Source: JBASEY01 sp049652745 (GTDB lineage: Bacteria; CSSED10-310). From it: a stretch of DNA of 39,345 bases. The position numbers were made by a program, and so were the translations under genes. The stretch is taken from NCBI GenBank assembly GCA_049652745.1, contig JBASEY010000063.1, forward strand, positions 1-39,345. The letters are read 5' to 3'. The notes beneath the pieces were generated by a model. It was not told the origin of the DNA. It saw only the letters and a list, made by a program, of their open reading frames with translations, and searched no databases. Every line of letters starts with the position of its first letter. Position 1 is the first letter of the stretch. Shown piece after piece: positions 1 through 7,706 of the stretch.

Positions 1-217
1 TCTCATACTCAACGTGAGACGTCGCTATCGTGATCCCGCGCTCCTTCTCCTCTGGCGCATTGTCAATACTACCAAAATCACGATACTCCGTACCACTCCC
101 CGTCAACGACAATACCTTCGTGATCGCAGACGTCAACGTCGTCTTGCCATGATCAACGTGACCTATCGTCCCAATGTTGACATGTGGCTTACGCCTTTGA
201 AATTTCTCTTTCGCCAT
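1..217 (-). CDS. tuf: Translation elongation factor EF-Tu (N-terminal part, cut by window edge)
   Basis: EF-Tu is the GTPase that delivers aminoacyl-tRNA to the ribosome. The 72 visible codons begin MAKEKFQRRKPHVNIGTIGH and contain the G1/P-loop GHVDHGKT, followed by the switch I region with EEKERGITIA. This is the diagnostic N-terminus of the family. The ATG at 217 is preceded by AAGGAG at suitable spacing. The gene is truncated only by the window edge. It lies directly downstream of tRNA-Thr(GGT), as tufB does in E. coli, so it is very likely co-transcribed with the four upstream tRNAs and shares their promoter near 638-665. Confidence 0.96.
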   Translation of the reverse strand, partial: MAKEKFQRRKPHVNIGTIGHVDHGKTTLTSAITKVLSLTGSGTEYRDFGSIDNAPEEKERGITIATSHVEYE

Positions 218-271
218 GATTATCTCCTTTACCTTGAAACCGGCCGAGTAATTTCGACGAATTTTAACATC

Positions 272-344
272 AGCCCACGACCGGAATTGAACCGGTGGCC
301 TCATCCTTACCAAGGATGTGCTCTGCCTACTGAGCTACGTGGGC
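272..344 (-). tRNA. thrT: tRNA-Thr (anticodon GGT)
   Basis: The minus strand folds as a cloverleaf. Acceptor arms GCCCACG and CGTGGGC pair, the anticodon loop is TTGGTAA (anticodon GGT), and the T arm carries GGTTCAATTCC. The discriminator is T and CCA is not encoded. It is the last of four tRNAs before tuf, the position of thrT in E. coli. Confidence 0.95.
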
Positions 345-354
345 GGTAGAGCAA

Positions 355-427
355 AGCGGGAAACGGGATTCGAACCCGCGACCCTCAGCTTGGAAGGCTG
401 ATGCTCTGCCAGCTGAGCTATTCCCGC
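355..427 (-). tRNA. glyT: tRNA-Gly (anticodon TCC)
   Basis: Acceptor arms GCGGGAA and TTCCCGC pair. The anticodon stem TCAGC/GCTGA closes the loop CTTCCAA, giving anticodon TCC for glycine. The T loop GGTTCGAATCC is canonical. CCA is not encoded. It is the third gene of the Thr-Tyr-Gly-Thr-tuf cluster. Confidence 0.95.
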
Positions 428-440
428 CGAATCTTTATCA

Positions 441-523
441 TGGGGAGAGGAGGATTTGAACCTCCGAAGTCGTCAGACAACAGATTTACAGTCTGCCCCC
501 TTTGGCCGCTTGGGTATCTCCCC
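441..523 (-). tRNA. tyrU: tRNA-Tyr (anticodon GTA)
   Basis: At 83 nt this is a class II tRNA with a long variable arm, as expected for bacterial tyrosine tRNA. Acceptor arms GGGGAGA and TCTCCCC pair, the anticodon loop CTGTAAA gives GTA, and the discriminator is A. CCA is not encoded. It is the second gene of the tRNA-tuf operon. Confidence 0.95.
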
Positions 524-548
524 TTATTCGTCATTTTTCAAAGACCAA

Positions 549-621
549 AGCTGGCGAAGGGACTCGAACCCCCGACCTAGTGATTACAAATCACTTGCTC
601 TACCAGCTGAGCTACGCCAGC
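549..621 (-). tRNA. thrU: tRNA-Thr (anticodon TGT)
   Basis: Acceptor arms GCTGGCG and CGCCAGC pair, and the anticodon stem AGTGA/TCACT closes TTTGTAA (anticodon TGT). It is the promoter-proximal tRNA, starting about 17 bases after the -10 box at 638-643, and corresponds to thrU of the E. coli thrU-tyrU-glyT-thrT-tufB operon. CCA is not encoded. Confidence 0.95.
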
Positions 622-637
622 TCAGTCAGCGCGGGCT

Positions 638-665
638 AGTTTATGCTGAATTCCGAGAATGTCAA
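638..665 (-). promoter_or_regulatory. Sigma-70 promoter of the tRNA-tuf operon with GC-rich discriminator
   Basis: On the minus strand TTGACA (665-660) and TAAACT (643-638) are 16 bases apart. The bases just after the -10 box read AGCCCGCGC, a GC-rich discriminator of the kind associated with stringent (ppGpp/DksA) control of stable RNA genes. The TGA stop codon of rlmB lies inside the -35 hexamer, so the promoter abuts the preceding gene with no spacer. The hexamers are seen directly; stringent control is inferred. Confidence 0.7.
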
Positions 666-1447
666 GAGTTTTTTTCATATTTCTTACTATTATTGCCTAG
701 CCTGCAAACATATTCATATAAAACAATAGCAACTGATGCGCTGACATTCAACGAGCCGGCGGGGCCCGTCAAAGGAATTCGTAAAATTTCATCACATTCT
801 TTCTGAAGAAGCAAACGAATACCGCGGCCTTCAGAACCAAAGACAAACGCTTTTTTCTCATCACTGGTTATGTTTTCTACAGTATCCAATCCTTTTTCAG
901 ATATGCCCGTTATCCTAAAACCTCTTTCCTTTAAAACTAATGCCACTTGTCTCAAGTTGCCAGCTTTTATGACTGGTATTCTATGTAAGGTTCCCGCAGA
1001 AGCTTTCATAGCCGCTCCACCTAACGGCGCCATCGAATGCCTGGGAACTATGATGGCGTCCACTCCCGCTGCCGCGGCCGTGCGAAATATCGCTCCCAAA
1101 TTACCGGGATCCTGAATCCTATCTAAAATCAACACACATACCTTTTTATCAGAAATGCCATTTAACCATTCTTCCAGATCATGAAAAGAAACCAGCGCCG
1201 TTCTAACCGCAACACCCTGATGATTGGCGCTGCCGGTTATCCTATCCAAAGCCGGGCGATCCACAACCTGCACCACCGCCCCGGCGCCTGCGATATCATG
1301 GATTAAATCCTGTAAGCGTTTTGGATAATGCAAGCCTTTTTGCACCCAGACTCTTTCAACCGAATTGGTTTTTTGCTCCAATACGGATTGAACCGCATGC
1401 CTGCCGAATACGATATCACGTTGATTGTTTTTGTTATCGTTCACCAT
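662..1447 (-). CDS. rlmB: 23S rRNA (guanosine-2'-O-)-methyltransferase RlmB / TrmH-family SpoU methylase
   Basis: This SAM-dependent SpoU/TrmH-family 2'-O-methyltransferase is predicted to modify a guanosine in the peptidyl-transferase region of 23S rRNA. The N-terminal substrate-binding domain starts with FGRHAVQSVL. The C-terminal SPOUT domain shows all three motifs: LDRIQDPGNLGAIFRTAAA, FVFGSEGRGI, and IPLTGPAGSLNVSASVAI. These form the trefoil-knot SAM site. At 261 residues it is normal length. ATG at 1447 was chosen over an in-frame GTG at 1453; both overlap the end of ispF by 14-20 bases, which suggests coupling. TrmH-family members are hard to tell apart by eye, so the 23S target is the likely rather than proven one. 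Confidence 0.88.
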   Translation of the reverse strand: MVNDNKNNQRDIVFGRHAVQSVLEQKTNSVERVWVQKGLHYPKRLQDLIHDIAGAGAVVQVVDRPALDRITGSANHQGVAVRTALVSFHDLEEWLNGISDKKVCVLILDRIQDPGNLGAIFRTAAAAGVDAIIVPRHSMAPLGGAAMKASAGTLHRIPVIKAGNLRQVALVLKERGFRITGISEKGLDTVENITSDEKKAFVFGSEGRGIRLLLQKECDEILRIPLTGPAGSLNVSASVAIVLYEYVCRLGNNSKKYEKNS

Positions 1448-1937
1448 GAGCACATTTAACAGTCACGACAGCCTGGGCTGCAATCCCTTCGTTACGCCCA
1501 ATCCATCCCATTCCTTCCATCGTTTTACCTTTAATATTGATAGACTTGGAAGTTATCTTCAACAATTCGCTTATTCTACTACACATCGAATCGACATAAG
1601 GCAGAATCTTCGGTTTTTCAGCAATGACAATCACATCCACCCAAACAATTTCAATCTTTTCGTGCTCCAACATCTGAACGATCCTACCGATCAACACTCC
1701 GCTGTCAATGTCTTTAAAGCGATCGTCCATATCAGGAAAATGTTTTCCTATATCACCCATACCCGCCGCGCCCAATAAAGCATCCGCAATAGCATGCAGC
1801 AGAACATCTGCATCTGAATGCCCTTTCAAGCCAAACGGCCAAGGTATGTTGATGCCGCCCAACCTTAACGGCCTGCCCGCTACAAAACGGTGGGCGTCGA
1901 ACCCAATGCCGGTTCTATATTCCACTTGTAATGTCAT
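1434..1937 (-). CDS. ispF: 2-C-methyl-D-erythritol 2,4-cyclodiphosphate synthase
   Basis: IspF catalyses the cyclisation that releases CMP in the MEP (non-mevalonate) isoprenoid pathway. The metal-binding signature IGFDAHRF near the N-terminus, the GHSDADVLLHAIADALLGA segment, and GDIGKHFPD are all present, as is the C-terminal INIKGKTMEGMGWIGR region. It is 167 residues, close to the family norm of about 160. It starts 8 bases after mlaD ends and overlaps rlmB. A second MEP gene, ispE, lies in the same strand block near 10.5 kb. ispD is not adjacent here, although the two are often paired or fused. Confidence 0.95.
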   Translation of the reverse strand: MTLQVEYRTGIGFDAHRFVAGRPLRLGGINIPWPFGLKGHSDADVLLHAIADALLGAAGMGDIGKHFPDMDDRFKDIDSGVLIGRIVQMLEHEKIEIVWVDVIVIAEKPKILPYVDSMCSRISELLKITSKSINIKGKTMEGMGWIGRNEGIAAQAVVTVKCAHGER

Positions 1938-1945
1938 CTTGCGCC

Positions 1946-3511
1946 TTAATTACCCATCAGGGGAAGAAAACTCAACAAATACTTGATGTCGCTGTCTTCG
2001 AACTTGAGTCCTGCGCCAAAAAAGAAGTCGTCGCCCTGATTTCTTTGCAGAAGGAGATCGTCCCAGCCTCCAGTGATATAGAAGGTATCGCCGATTTCCC
2101 ATCGACCATATAGTTTGACATGAGGGTCGACGGAACGATTAAAATCCCACGCGTCCATGCTGAGCCACATTTTTTTTCTATGCAGGTTAAAATCGAGACC
2201 AAAACCACCCGTATTTTCTATCAATCCTCCCCGTAAAGTCAGTCGATGATAATTTTTAGCGATTTGGAAAGAATAGACCGGACGGTTCAGATTCTGGATT
2301 CGTCTGGTATAACGAATTCTGTTAGAGTCACCGACGAAATCCGGCGGATCGGTAAAGTCATAGAAAAATTCTTCCTCAACACTCGTTCCCGCGGGATGAT
2401 TGATAATTTCTAACAAGTAAAACTTGTCCGGTCTCGGCTGAACTTTCAAAGAAATATAATTCTTCAATTCCTCGATATCATGGTAGTATTCGCCTTTGTA
2501 GCCGACATACACCCGATAATCACTAACCCGCCCGATAAACGATCTAACCTCATTAGCCGCATCTCGAATTTCAACAACGGCATCATTCAGGTTCTCATGA
2601 AACCGATCTTCATTGATCAATTTTCCGATGGTACCTCTACCCGAATCCATTTTTTGCATAATACTGCTAAACCCGTCCATAGAGCGGTCAAGGTTTTCAG
2701 AAGCCGAGGCTACATGTCGTGCGGTTTTATCGACATCCAATCGGTTTGATTCCATCATATCATTCAAATTTCGCAATACGCGCTCGAGGTCTGTAGCGAT
2801 GCCGGGGAGTGTTTCTGCAAGAGATGCGGCAACCACTTTGATATCACCAATGGTGTCTCCCACATCGCCTCTGCTGGCGCTGATCAAAATTTTCAAATCC
2901 TCGGTAATCGCTCGAAAATTGGCTATGGTTTCAGTCAAAGCTATATCATTTGCGGCCACTGTTTTAGCCAGGCCGGCGCTCAACACCTCGATGTTTTCAA
3001 GAATAGCAGCCAGCCTATTGGGGTCCCCACCCGTCCCGATCGCCTCTTTCAAAGAAGTCGTGATCTCTCCTATGTCCTGACCAACACGATTTATCGATGC
3101 AATCAATTGATCCATATCTACCGGCGAATCACCATAAACATGCTCCTCATCGGCCAGGTGTTCGGCTCGTAGCGAACCACCGCTGATTGCCACGAATTTA
3201 TCGCCCATCAATCCACTCGATCCCACTAGAAATCTTGCATTTGCAGGTATTTTAACAGCCGGGTTCAAGCTAATGGTGACACTTGCTTTTCCATCCTCCA
3301 ACGCAATCGATTCGACATAGCCCACCTCGACACCGGCATAGCGAACTTTTGACTTGGGCTTCAAGCCCCCGATAGAATCAAATTTTATATGCAGCCTGTA
3401 TCCGTCATCAGTTTGCCATGGCATTCGATCGCCGCCTATCTTGAAGGTGAATATTCCTATAACGATGAAACATGCCACAATCAATAATCCAACTTTTGCT
3501 TCCGAACTCAT
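1946..3511 (-). CDS. mlaD: MlaD-type MCE-domain lipid transport protein with long C-terminal beta-rich region
   Basis: This is the periplasmic substrate-binding MCE component of an Mla ABC system that moves phospholipids between the membranes. An uncleaved N-terminal membrane anchor (about residues 7-27) is followed by the MCE domain (about 37-115), including the GLKPKSKVRYAGVEVGYV region. Residues about 140-320 are helical or coiled. The C-terminal 190 residues alternate short amphipathic strands (for example KLYGRWEIGDTFYITGGW). E. coli MlaD is about 183 residues; this one is 521, a long form I associate with deltaproteobacteria. It follows mlaF by 36 bases. Confidence 0.9.
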   Translation of the reverse strand: MSSEAKVGLLIVACFIVIGIFTFKIGGDRMPWQTDDGYRLHIKFDSIGGLKPKSKVRYAGVEVGYVESIALEDGKASVTISLNPAVKIPANARFLVGSSGLMGDKFVAISGGSLRAEHLADEEHVYGDSPVDMDQLIASINRVGQDIGEITTSLKEAIGTGGDPNRLAAILENIEVLSAGLAKTVAANDIALTETIANFRAITEDLKILISASRGDVGDTIGDIKVVAASLAETLPGIATDLERVLRNLNDMMESNRLDVDKTARHVASASENLDRSMDGFSSIMQKMDSGRGTIGKLINEDRFHENLNDAVVEIRDAANEVRSFIGRVSDYRVYVGYKGEYYHDIEELKNYISLKVQPRPDKFYLLEIINHPAGTSVEEEFFYDFTDPPDFVGDSNRIRYTRRIQNLNRPVYSFQIAKNYHRLTLRGGLIENTGGFGLDFNLHRKKMWLSMDAWDFNRSVDPHVKLYGRWEIGDTFYITGGWDDLLLQRNQGDDFFFGAGLKFEDSDIKYLLSFLPLMGN

Positions 3512-3547
3512 GGCAAACCTCTTGTCATTTTATACTCTTTTTTTCTC

Positions 3548-4330
3548 TCAATGTTCCAAATCCATTATCGATGCACGATTCCGAACAAATTCACGCACTT
3601 CCGGCAGGGAGGAATTCATGATTTCTTCCGGTGTTCCCGCCTGAATTACTTTACCTTTATACAACATTGCAATTCGATTTGCGATTCGAGATGCGCTTCG
3701 CATATCGTGGGTGATCGTGATGGATGTAACATTAAAATGATCTCTCGTTTTCACGATCAGCCTGTCAATGATCCCTCCCATAACCGGATCCAGTCCCGTT
3801 GTCGGTTCATCGTACAGCATGATGCTTGGATTTATCGCCAAAGCTCTTGACAGGCCCACTCGTTTTTTCATACCCCCCGACAGTTCCGATGGCCATTTGT
3901 CTCCCCAATCTTGCATTTCCGTCATTTCCAATAAATCCATAACCCTTTTCTTTATAGCGGACTCGTTCATTTTCGTTCTATTCCTAAGAGGAAACGCGAC
4001 ATTTTCAAAGACCGTCAACGAGTCAAACAATGCTCCCCCTTGAAAGAGCATCCCGAAACGACTTCGAAATTCGTTAAGTTGGGCTTGATCCAAGGTTGCA
4101 ACGTTGATTCCGTCGACAAGTATTTTGCCGGTATCAGGTTTTAGAAGACCGATGATGTGCTTGATCAACACGCTTTTTCCTGTGCCGCTTGCACCTATAA
4201 CCGCAATGGATTCGCCCCGTTTTATATCCAGATACACTCCGGAAAGAACTTTTTTATTTCCGAAGGCTTTATGAAGATTTTCAATTTTTATAGAGATCGT
4301 ATCGAGATGATTTAAGGTCATTTTTTTCAA
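3548..4330 (-). CDS. mlaF: MlaF-type ABC transporter ATP-binding protein
   Basis: This cytoplasmic ATPase powers the Mla-type lipid transporter. It shows Walker A GASGTGKS, the Q-loop region GMLFQGGALFDSLTV, ABC signature LSGGMKKR, Walker B IMLYDEPTTGLDP and the H-loop ITHDM. The SGGM variant and the GGALFDSL segment are typical of the MlaF/Mkl (MCE-associated) subfamily. Its ATG overlaps the mlaE stop by 4 bases, so the two are probably translationally coupled. The length of 260 residues is normal. Confidence 0.94.
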   Translation of the reverse strand: MKKMTLNHLDTISIKIENLHKAFGNKKVLSGVYLDIKRGESIAVIGASGTGKSVLIKHIIGLLKPDTGKILVDGINVATLDQAQLNEFRSRFGMLFQGGALFDSLTVFENVAFPLRNRTKMNESAIKKRVMDLLEMTEMQDWGDKWPSELSGGMKKRVGLSRALAINPSIMLYDEPTTGLDPVMGGIIDRLIVKTRDHFNVTSITITHDMRSASRIANRIAMLYKGKVIQAGTPEEIMNSSLPEVREFVRNRASIMDLEH

Positions 4331-5106
4331 ATACTGAAAAACAGTGCGCCCATGACATAATCGATAATCAGGATCAGGATCATCGATATGACAACGGCTG
4401 CAGTTGTCGCTTTTCCCACGCCAACGGCGCCGCCTTCAGTCGTGAATCCTTTATAGCAACTGACGATGGCTATTGCGATTCCGAATACGGAAGCTTTTAT
4501 CAGACCCGAATAAACGTCCTCATAGATAAGGAAATCGAATGATGATTGGATATAAGCATCCGGATTTAGATCATATATTTTTGTAGCGACGATATATCCT
4601 CCGCCTATACCCAATATATCTCCAAACAAGGTTAAAACCGGCATCATCAGGAAACAGGCAAGCATTCTTGGAACGATCAAATATTGAATCGGGTTGACCG
4701 CCAAAGTGTACAGCGCGTCGATTTGTTCGGTTACGCGCATCGATCCGAGTTCGGCAGCCATGGCCGATCCCACTCGGCCGGCAACGATCAGACCGACCAA
4801 AATTGGGGATAATTCACGGCACATGGATATGGCGACCATTGTTCCGATCAAGGATTCGGCATCAAAACGCTTAAACGATGAATAGGTCTGAAGTGCGAGA
4901 ATACCTCCGGTAAAGGTAGTTGTCAGAGCGGCAACCCAAACGGAGTTGACCCCGATTTCTTCCATCTGTTTAAAAAGAAGCTTGATTCGATACGGCGGTC
5001 GGACCATCCAAAATAAAGTGGAAAAAAAAAGGAGGCCGAGCCGACCTGTTTCAATAACGAACTTCACGACTGGACGACCAATCAATTCCAGAAGTCTATT
5101 AATCAA
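4327..5106 (-). CDS. mlaE: MlaE-type ABC transporter permease
   Basis: This inner-membrane permease of the Mla/MCE family has about five hydrophobic segments. The conserved cytoplasmic block includes ELSPILVGLIVAGRVGSA and ELGSMRVTEQIDAL, which is the MlaE/YrbE signature. It starts with a 4-base overlap on the dnaB stop and ends with a 4-base overlap on mlaF. Coupling mla genes to dnaB and rplI in this way is a local arrangement, not a functional link I can support. The STAS-domain MlaB and periplasmic MlaC are not found next to it. Confidence 0.94.
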   Translation of the reverse strand: MINRLLELIGRPVVKFVIETGRLGLLFFSTLFWMVRPPYRIKLLFKQMEEIGVNSVWVAALTTTFTGGILALQTYSSFKRFDAESLIGTMVAISMCRELSPILVGLIVAGRVGSAMAAELGSMRVTEQIDALYTLAVNPIQYLIVPRMLACFLMMPVLTLFGDILGIGGGYIVATKIYDLNPDAYIQSSFDFLIYEDVYSGLIKASVFGIAIAIVSCYKGFTTEGGAVGVGKATTAAVVISMILILIIDYVMGALFFSI

Positions 5107-6560
5107 AACCGATCAACCTCCCATTCATCGGCGCGATCGTGAGCTATATCAGTTGGAGCCTGCAACTGTGTTTCCATATTGATGAATTGAGTAAACGAAT
5201 CCTGAAAGCCAAGCCAGAAGCTTCCAGTCGGGCCGTTTCGTTGCTTCGCAATGATTATTTCCGCCAACCCTTTTGAAGGATATATATTTTTTTCGATCTT
5301 TCCATATTTATCGACAGATTCGATTTCCACTTCTGTTTCGTTATAATAAAACGGCCTGTACAACATGACGACTAGATCGGCATCCTGCTCGATAGCGCCG
5401 GATTCTCGCAAATCGGACAGCAGCGGTCGTTTCTTTCCTGCAGGCCGGTTTTCGACGGCTCTGGACAATTGCGAAAGGGCCATAACCGGACAATTAAGAT
5501 CTTTTGCCAGGAATTTCAACGACCTGGAAATTTGAGATATTTCCAATTGGCGCGTTTCAGGTTTACCCTCGCCTCTGACCATTTGGATATAATCCACCAT
5601 AATCAGGCCGAGCGGTTTTCTCTTTGATAGGCGTCGAGCGACGGATTTCATTTCCAAAACGGAAATATCAGGAGTGTCATCGATATATATAGGCAATTTT
5701 CCGAGTTTTTCGCATGCTTTAGCAACTGAATCCCATTCTTTTTTTTGTATTTCACCTTTTCGAAGACGCTGCAGTTCTATTTGGGTTTCGGAGCTCAACA
5801 AACGTAGAGCGACCTGTGCGCGTACCATTTCAAGGCTGAAAATCAATGTAGCCATGCCATATCGATGCGCAACATACTCGGCAATATTCATCCCGAATGT
5901 CGTTTTTCCCATTGCTGGTCTACCTGCGATAACGATTAAATCTCCGCGATGCAGCCCGCCGGTCAAGTTATCAAAGCTCATAAAACCGGTTTTCATGCCT
6001 GATGAGCCGCTTTCAAACGTGTCTTTCAACTCAGTGAAAGATTCAGCCAGCGCAGTGCTGATAGGCTCGATTCGATCCATGGACATTTGGTCCGATAATT
6101 CAAAAACCTTCTGCTCCACCGTATCGATTATTTGATCGCTTTCCTGGTCAGGTAAATAGCAGTTCGCCAACATATCCTGAGCAGCGCTGATCAAGTTCCG
6201 AAGACGGGATTTTTCTTTGACGATCCTTGCATGGTAGACGGCATTCGTAACGATTGACGCCCCTTCCAAAACTTCCGACAATCCTAATCCGCCGCCGATT
6301 TTGTCTAAATCACCCTGTTTTTCTAATTGATTTTTTACCGTTATCACATCGAAGGGGCAGGAATTTTCATACAAATTCAGGATGGAAGAATAGATAATCC
6401 GATGACTGTTTTTAAAAAAGTCTTCCGGTTTCAGGATCGGTATAATGTCGTGGATAATTTCGTTGTTTCTAAAAATTGATGCAATAACCGCTTTTTCAGC
6501 CGTTTCATCATAGGGCGGCATTCTGTCGAGTTCTTTTGATGCTTTCGCTTGTTTCCTCAC
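5103..6560 (-). CDS. dnaB: Replicative DNA helicase DnaB
   Basis: DnaB is the hexameric 5'-3' helicase of the replication fork. The N-terminal DnaB domain (about 15-120) begins PPYDETAEKAVIASIF. The RecA-like C-terminal domain has Walker A GRPAMGKTT, Walker B LIMVDYIQMV, the LSQLSRAVE segment and the arginine-finger region KRPLLSDLRESGAIEQDAD. At 485 residues it is normal, and no intein is present. It overlaps the rplI stop by 4 bases; an rplI-dnaB order is common in bacteria. Confidence 0.97.
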   Translation of the reverse strand: MRKQAKASKELDRMPPYDETAEKAVIASIFRNNEIIHDIIPILKPEDFFKNSHRIIYSSILNLYENSCPFDVITVKNQLEKQGDLDKIGGGLGLSEVLEGASIVTNAVYHARIVKEKSRLRNLISAAQDMLANCYLPDQESDQIIDTVEQKVFELSDQMSMDRIEPISTALAESFTELKDTFESGSSGMKTGFMSFDNLTGGLHRGDLIVIAGRPAMGKTTFGMNIAEYVAHRYGMATLIFSLEMVRAQVALRLLSSETQIELQRLRKGEIQKKEWDSVAKACEKLGKLPIYIDDTPDISVLEMKSVARRLSKRKPLGLIMVDYIQMVRGEGKPETRQLEISQISRSLKFLAKDLNCPVMALSQLSRAVENRPAGKKRPLLSDLRESGAIEQDADLVVMLYRPFYYNETEVEIESVDKYGKIEKNIYPSKGLAEIIIAKQRNGPTGSFWLGFQDSFTQFINMETQLQAPTDIAHDRADEWEVDRF

Positions 6561-7009
6561 GACTTGATCTGCTTTTCGACAGTGATTTTTAGTGTCGCTT
6601 CAACCCCTCGGCCCAGCTTGATTCCAATTTCATGGTTGCCCAGCGACTTGATAGGCTTGTCCAGACTTATTTGCCCTTTATCGATTTCAATTTGGTTATC
6701 GTTTAAAAAATGCAGAATATCAACATGCGAAACCGATCCAAACAGTTTGCCGTCATCACCGGCCTGTCTTTGTATGACACATGCCAGCCCATTGATCAGC
6801 TCAGCCAATTTCAGTCTCTGTGAATCCCGCTGGTCTTGTTCCATGGCCTTTTGCTTCAGTTGCTTTTGGTGTATACGCAGATTTTGAGGTGTTGCTTCAA
6901 CTGCCAACTTCCTTGGAAAAAGGAAATTTCGAGCGTGTCCTATAGTGACTTTAACGATATCTCCAGGTTTCCCCAATCCTTCAACAGCTTGCTTTAAAAT
7001 TACATCCAT
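6557..7009 (-). CDS. rplI: 50S ribosomal protein bL9
   Basis: bL9 binds 23S rRNA at the base of the L1 stalk. The N-terminal domain reads MDVILKQAVEGLGKPGDIV, followed by the conserved GHARNFLFPRKLA, then the long helix rich in K, E and Q and the compact C-terminal domain with GKLFGSVS. The length of 150 residues is typical. It sits between rpsF and dnaB. A leader of 134 bases separates it from rpsF, where rpsR would normally lie. Confidence 0.97.
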   Translation of the reverse strand: MDVILKQAVEGLGKPGDIVKVTIGHARNFLFPRKLAVEATPQNLRIHQKQLKQKAMEQDQRDSQRLKLAELINGLACVIQRQAGDDGKLFGSVSHVDILHFLNDNQIEIDKGQISLDKPIKSLGNHEIGIKLGRGVEATLKITVEKQIKS

Positions 7010-7143
7010 GATCGCGTTTACTCCTTGCTAGAAAATGGAAAGCCTGACTTCCATCACCCTGTAGATTGATAACATAAGCAACCCGATAAGACATTTTTAA
7101 ACCGGCTCTATCTTTCCCACAGCCGTTTTATTCAGGTTCCGTA
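7010..7143 (-). other. rpsF-rplI spacer lacking rpsR; short hairpin
   Basis: These 134 bases occupy the place where rpsR (bS18, normally at least about 75 codons) is usually found. No S18-like translation is visible and the space is too short. A hairpin with arms ATGGAA/TTCCAT lies at 7035-7054 on the rplI leader, and a ribosome-binding AAGGAG lies close before the rplI ATG. Its role, if any, is unknown. Confidence 0.5.
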
Positions 7144-7653
7144 TCAGTCTTCACTAAATGGTTCAGGACGCTCCAGGTCATCACCATAGTCTTCGTCCTC
7201 AGAAGGTAAATCCTCCAAATCTTCCTCATCATAATCGCCATCAGTATCCAAATGCTCTTCATCGTCGAGATCCTCGACATCGAGATCTTTGGATCTCATG
7301 CTGATTTTTTTGTTTTCATCATGCTGTTGAGATTTTAAGCTGTCAAGGAGTTCATTTGAGGTTTTATACTCCAAGGCAGTCAATTTAACAGTTTGATACC
7401 GAATAACATCCTCGGCGATTTTAAAACGACGTTCCAATTCAACAATTGCCTCGTTTTTTCCATCGATATGGAAAAGGATAAAGATTCCCTGATGAAATTT
7501 TTTGATGTCAAACGCCAGATTCCTTTTCCCCCAACGTTCGACACGTTTTGTTTCCGCACCGAATTCTTTTACCAGTTGAGTCCAATCAGAGATTTTGTTT
7601 TCGACATCCTCATTGCTGGTGTTTGGATTTAGAACAACTATCGTTTCATACAT
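7144..7653 (-). CDS. rpsF: 30S ribosomal protein bS6 with extended acidic tail
   Basis: bS6 is a platform protein of the small subunit that binds as a heterodimer with bS18. Residues 1-95 match the family: MYETIVVLNPN at the start, then RVERWGKRNLAFDIKKFHQG and the ERRFKIAEDVIRYQTVK strand. After about residue 115 the chain becomes strongly acidic (runs of D and E with EDLDDEEHLD and EDLEDLPSEDEDYGDD). The 169-residue length exceeds the usual 95-135. E. coli S6 also has a C-terminal glutamate tail that RimK extends, so the encoded tail may serve a similar role; that is inference. Confidence 0.95.
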   Translation of the reverse strand: MYETIVVLNPNTSNEDVENKISDWTQLVKEFGAETKRVERWGKRNLAFDIKKFHQGIFILFHIDGKNEAIVELERRFKIAEDVIRYQTVKLTALEYKTSNELLDSLKSQQHDENKKISMRSKDLDVEDLDDEEHLDTDGDYDEEDLEDLPSEDEDYGDDLERPEPFSED

Positions 7654-7706
7654 TTCCAGGCCTTCCTTCTTTTCAAATCGTTCTTTTTGAATAGCGATTT
7701 GACTGA

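Noticed and set aside
14..806. Plus-strand open frames across tuf and the tRNA genes
   Set aside because: They read through structural tRNAs and antisense to tuf and rlmB and encode no recognisable protein.
7010..7143. Possible rpsR between rpsF and rplI
   Set aside because: The space is too short for S18 and no S18-like residues appear in any frame; a short minus-strand frame there runs into rplI.
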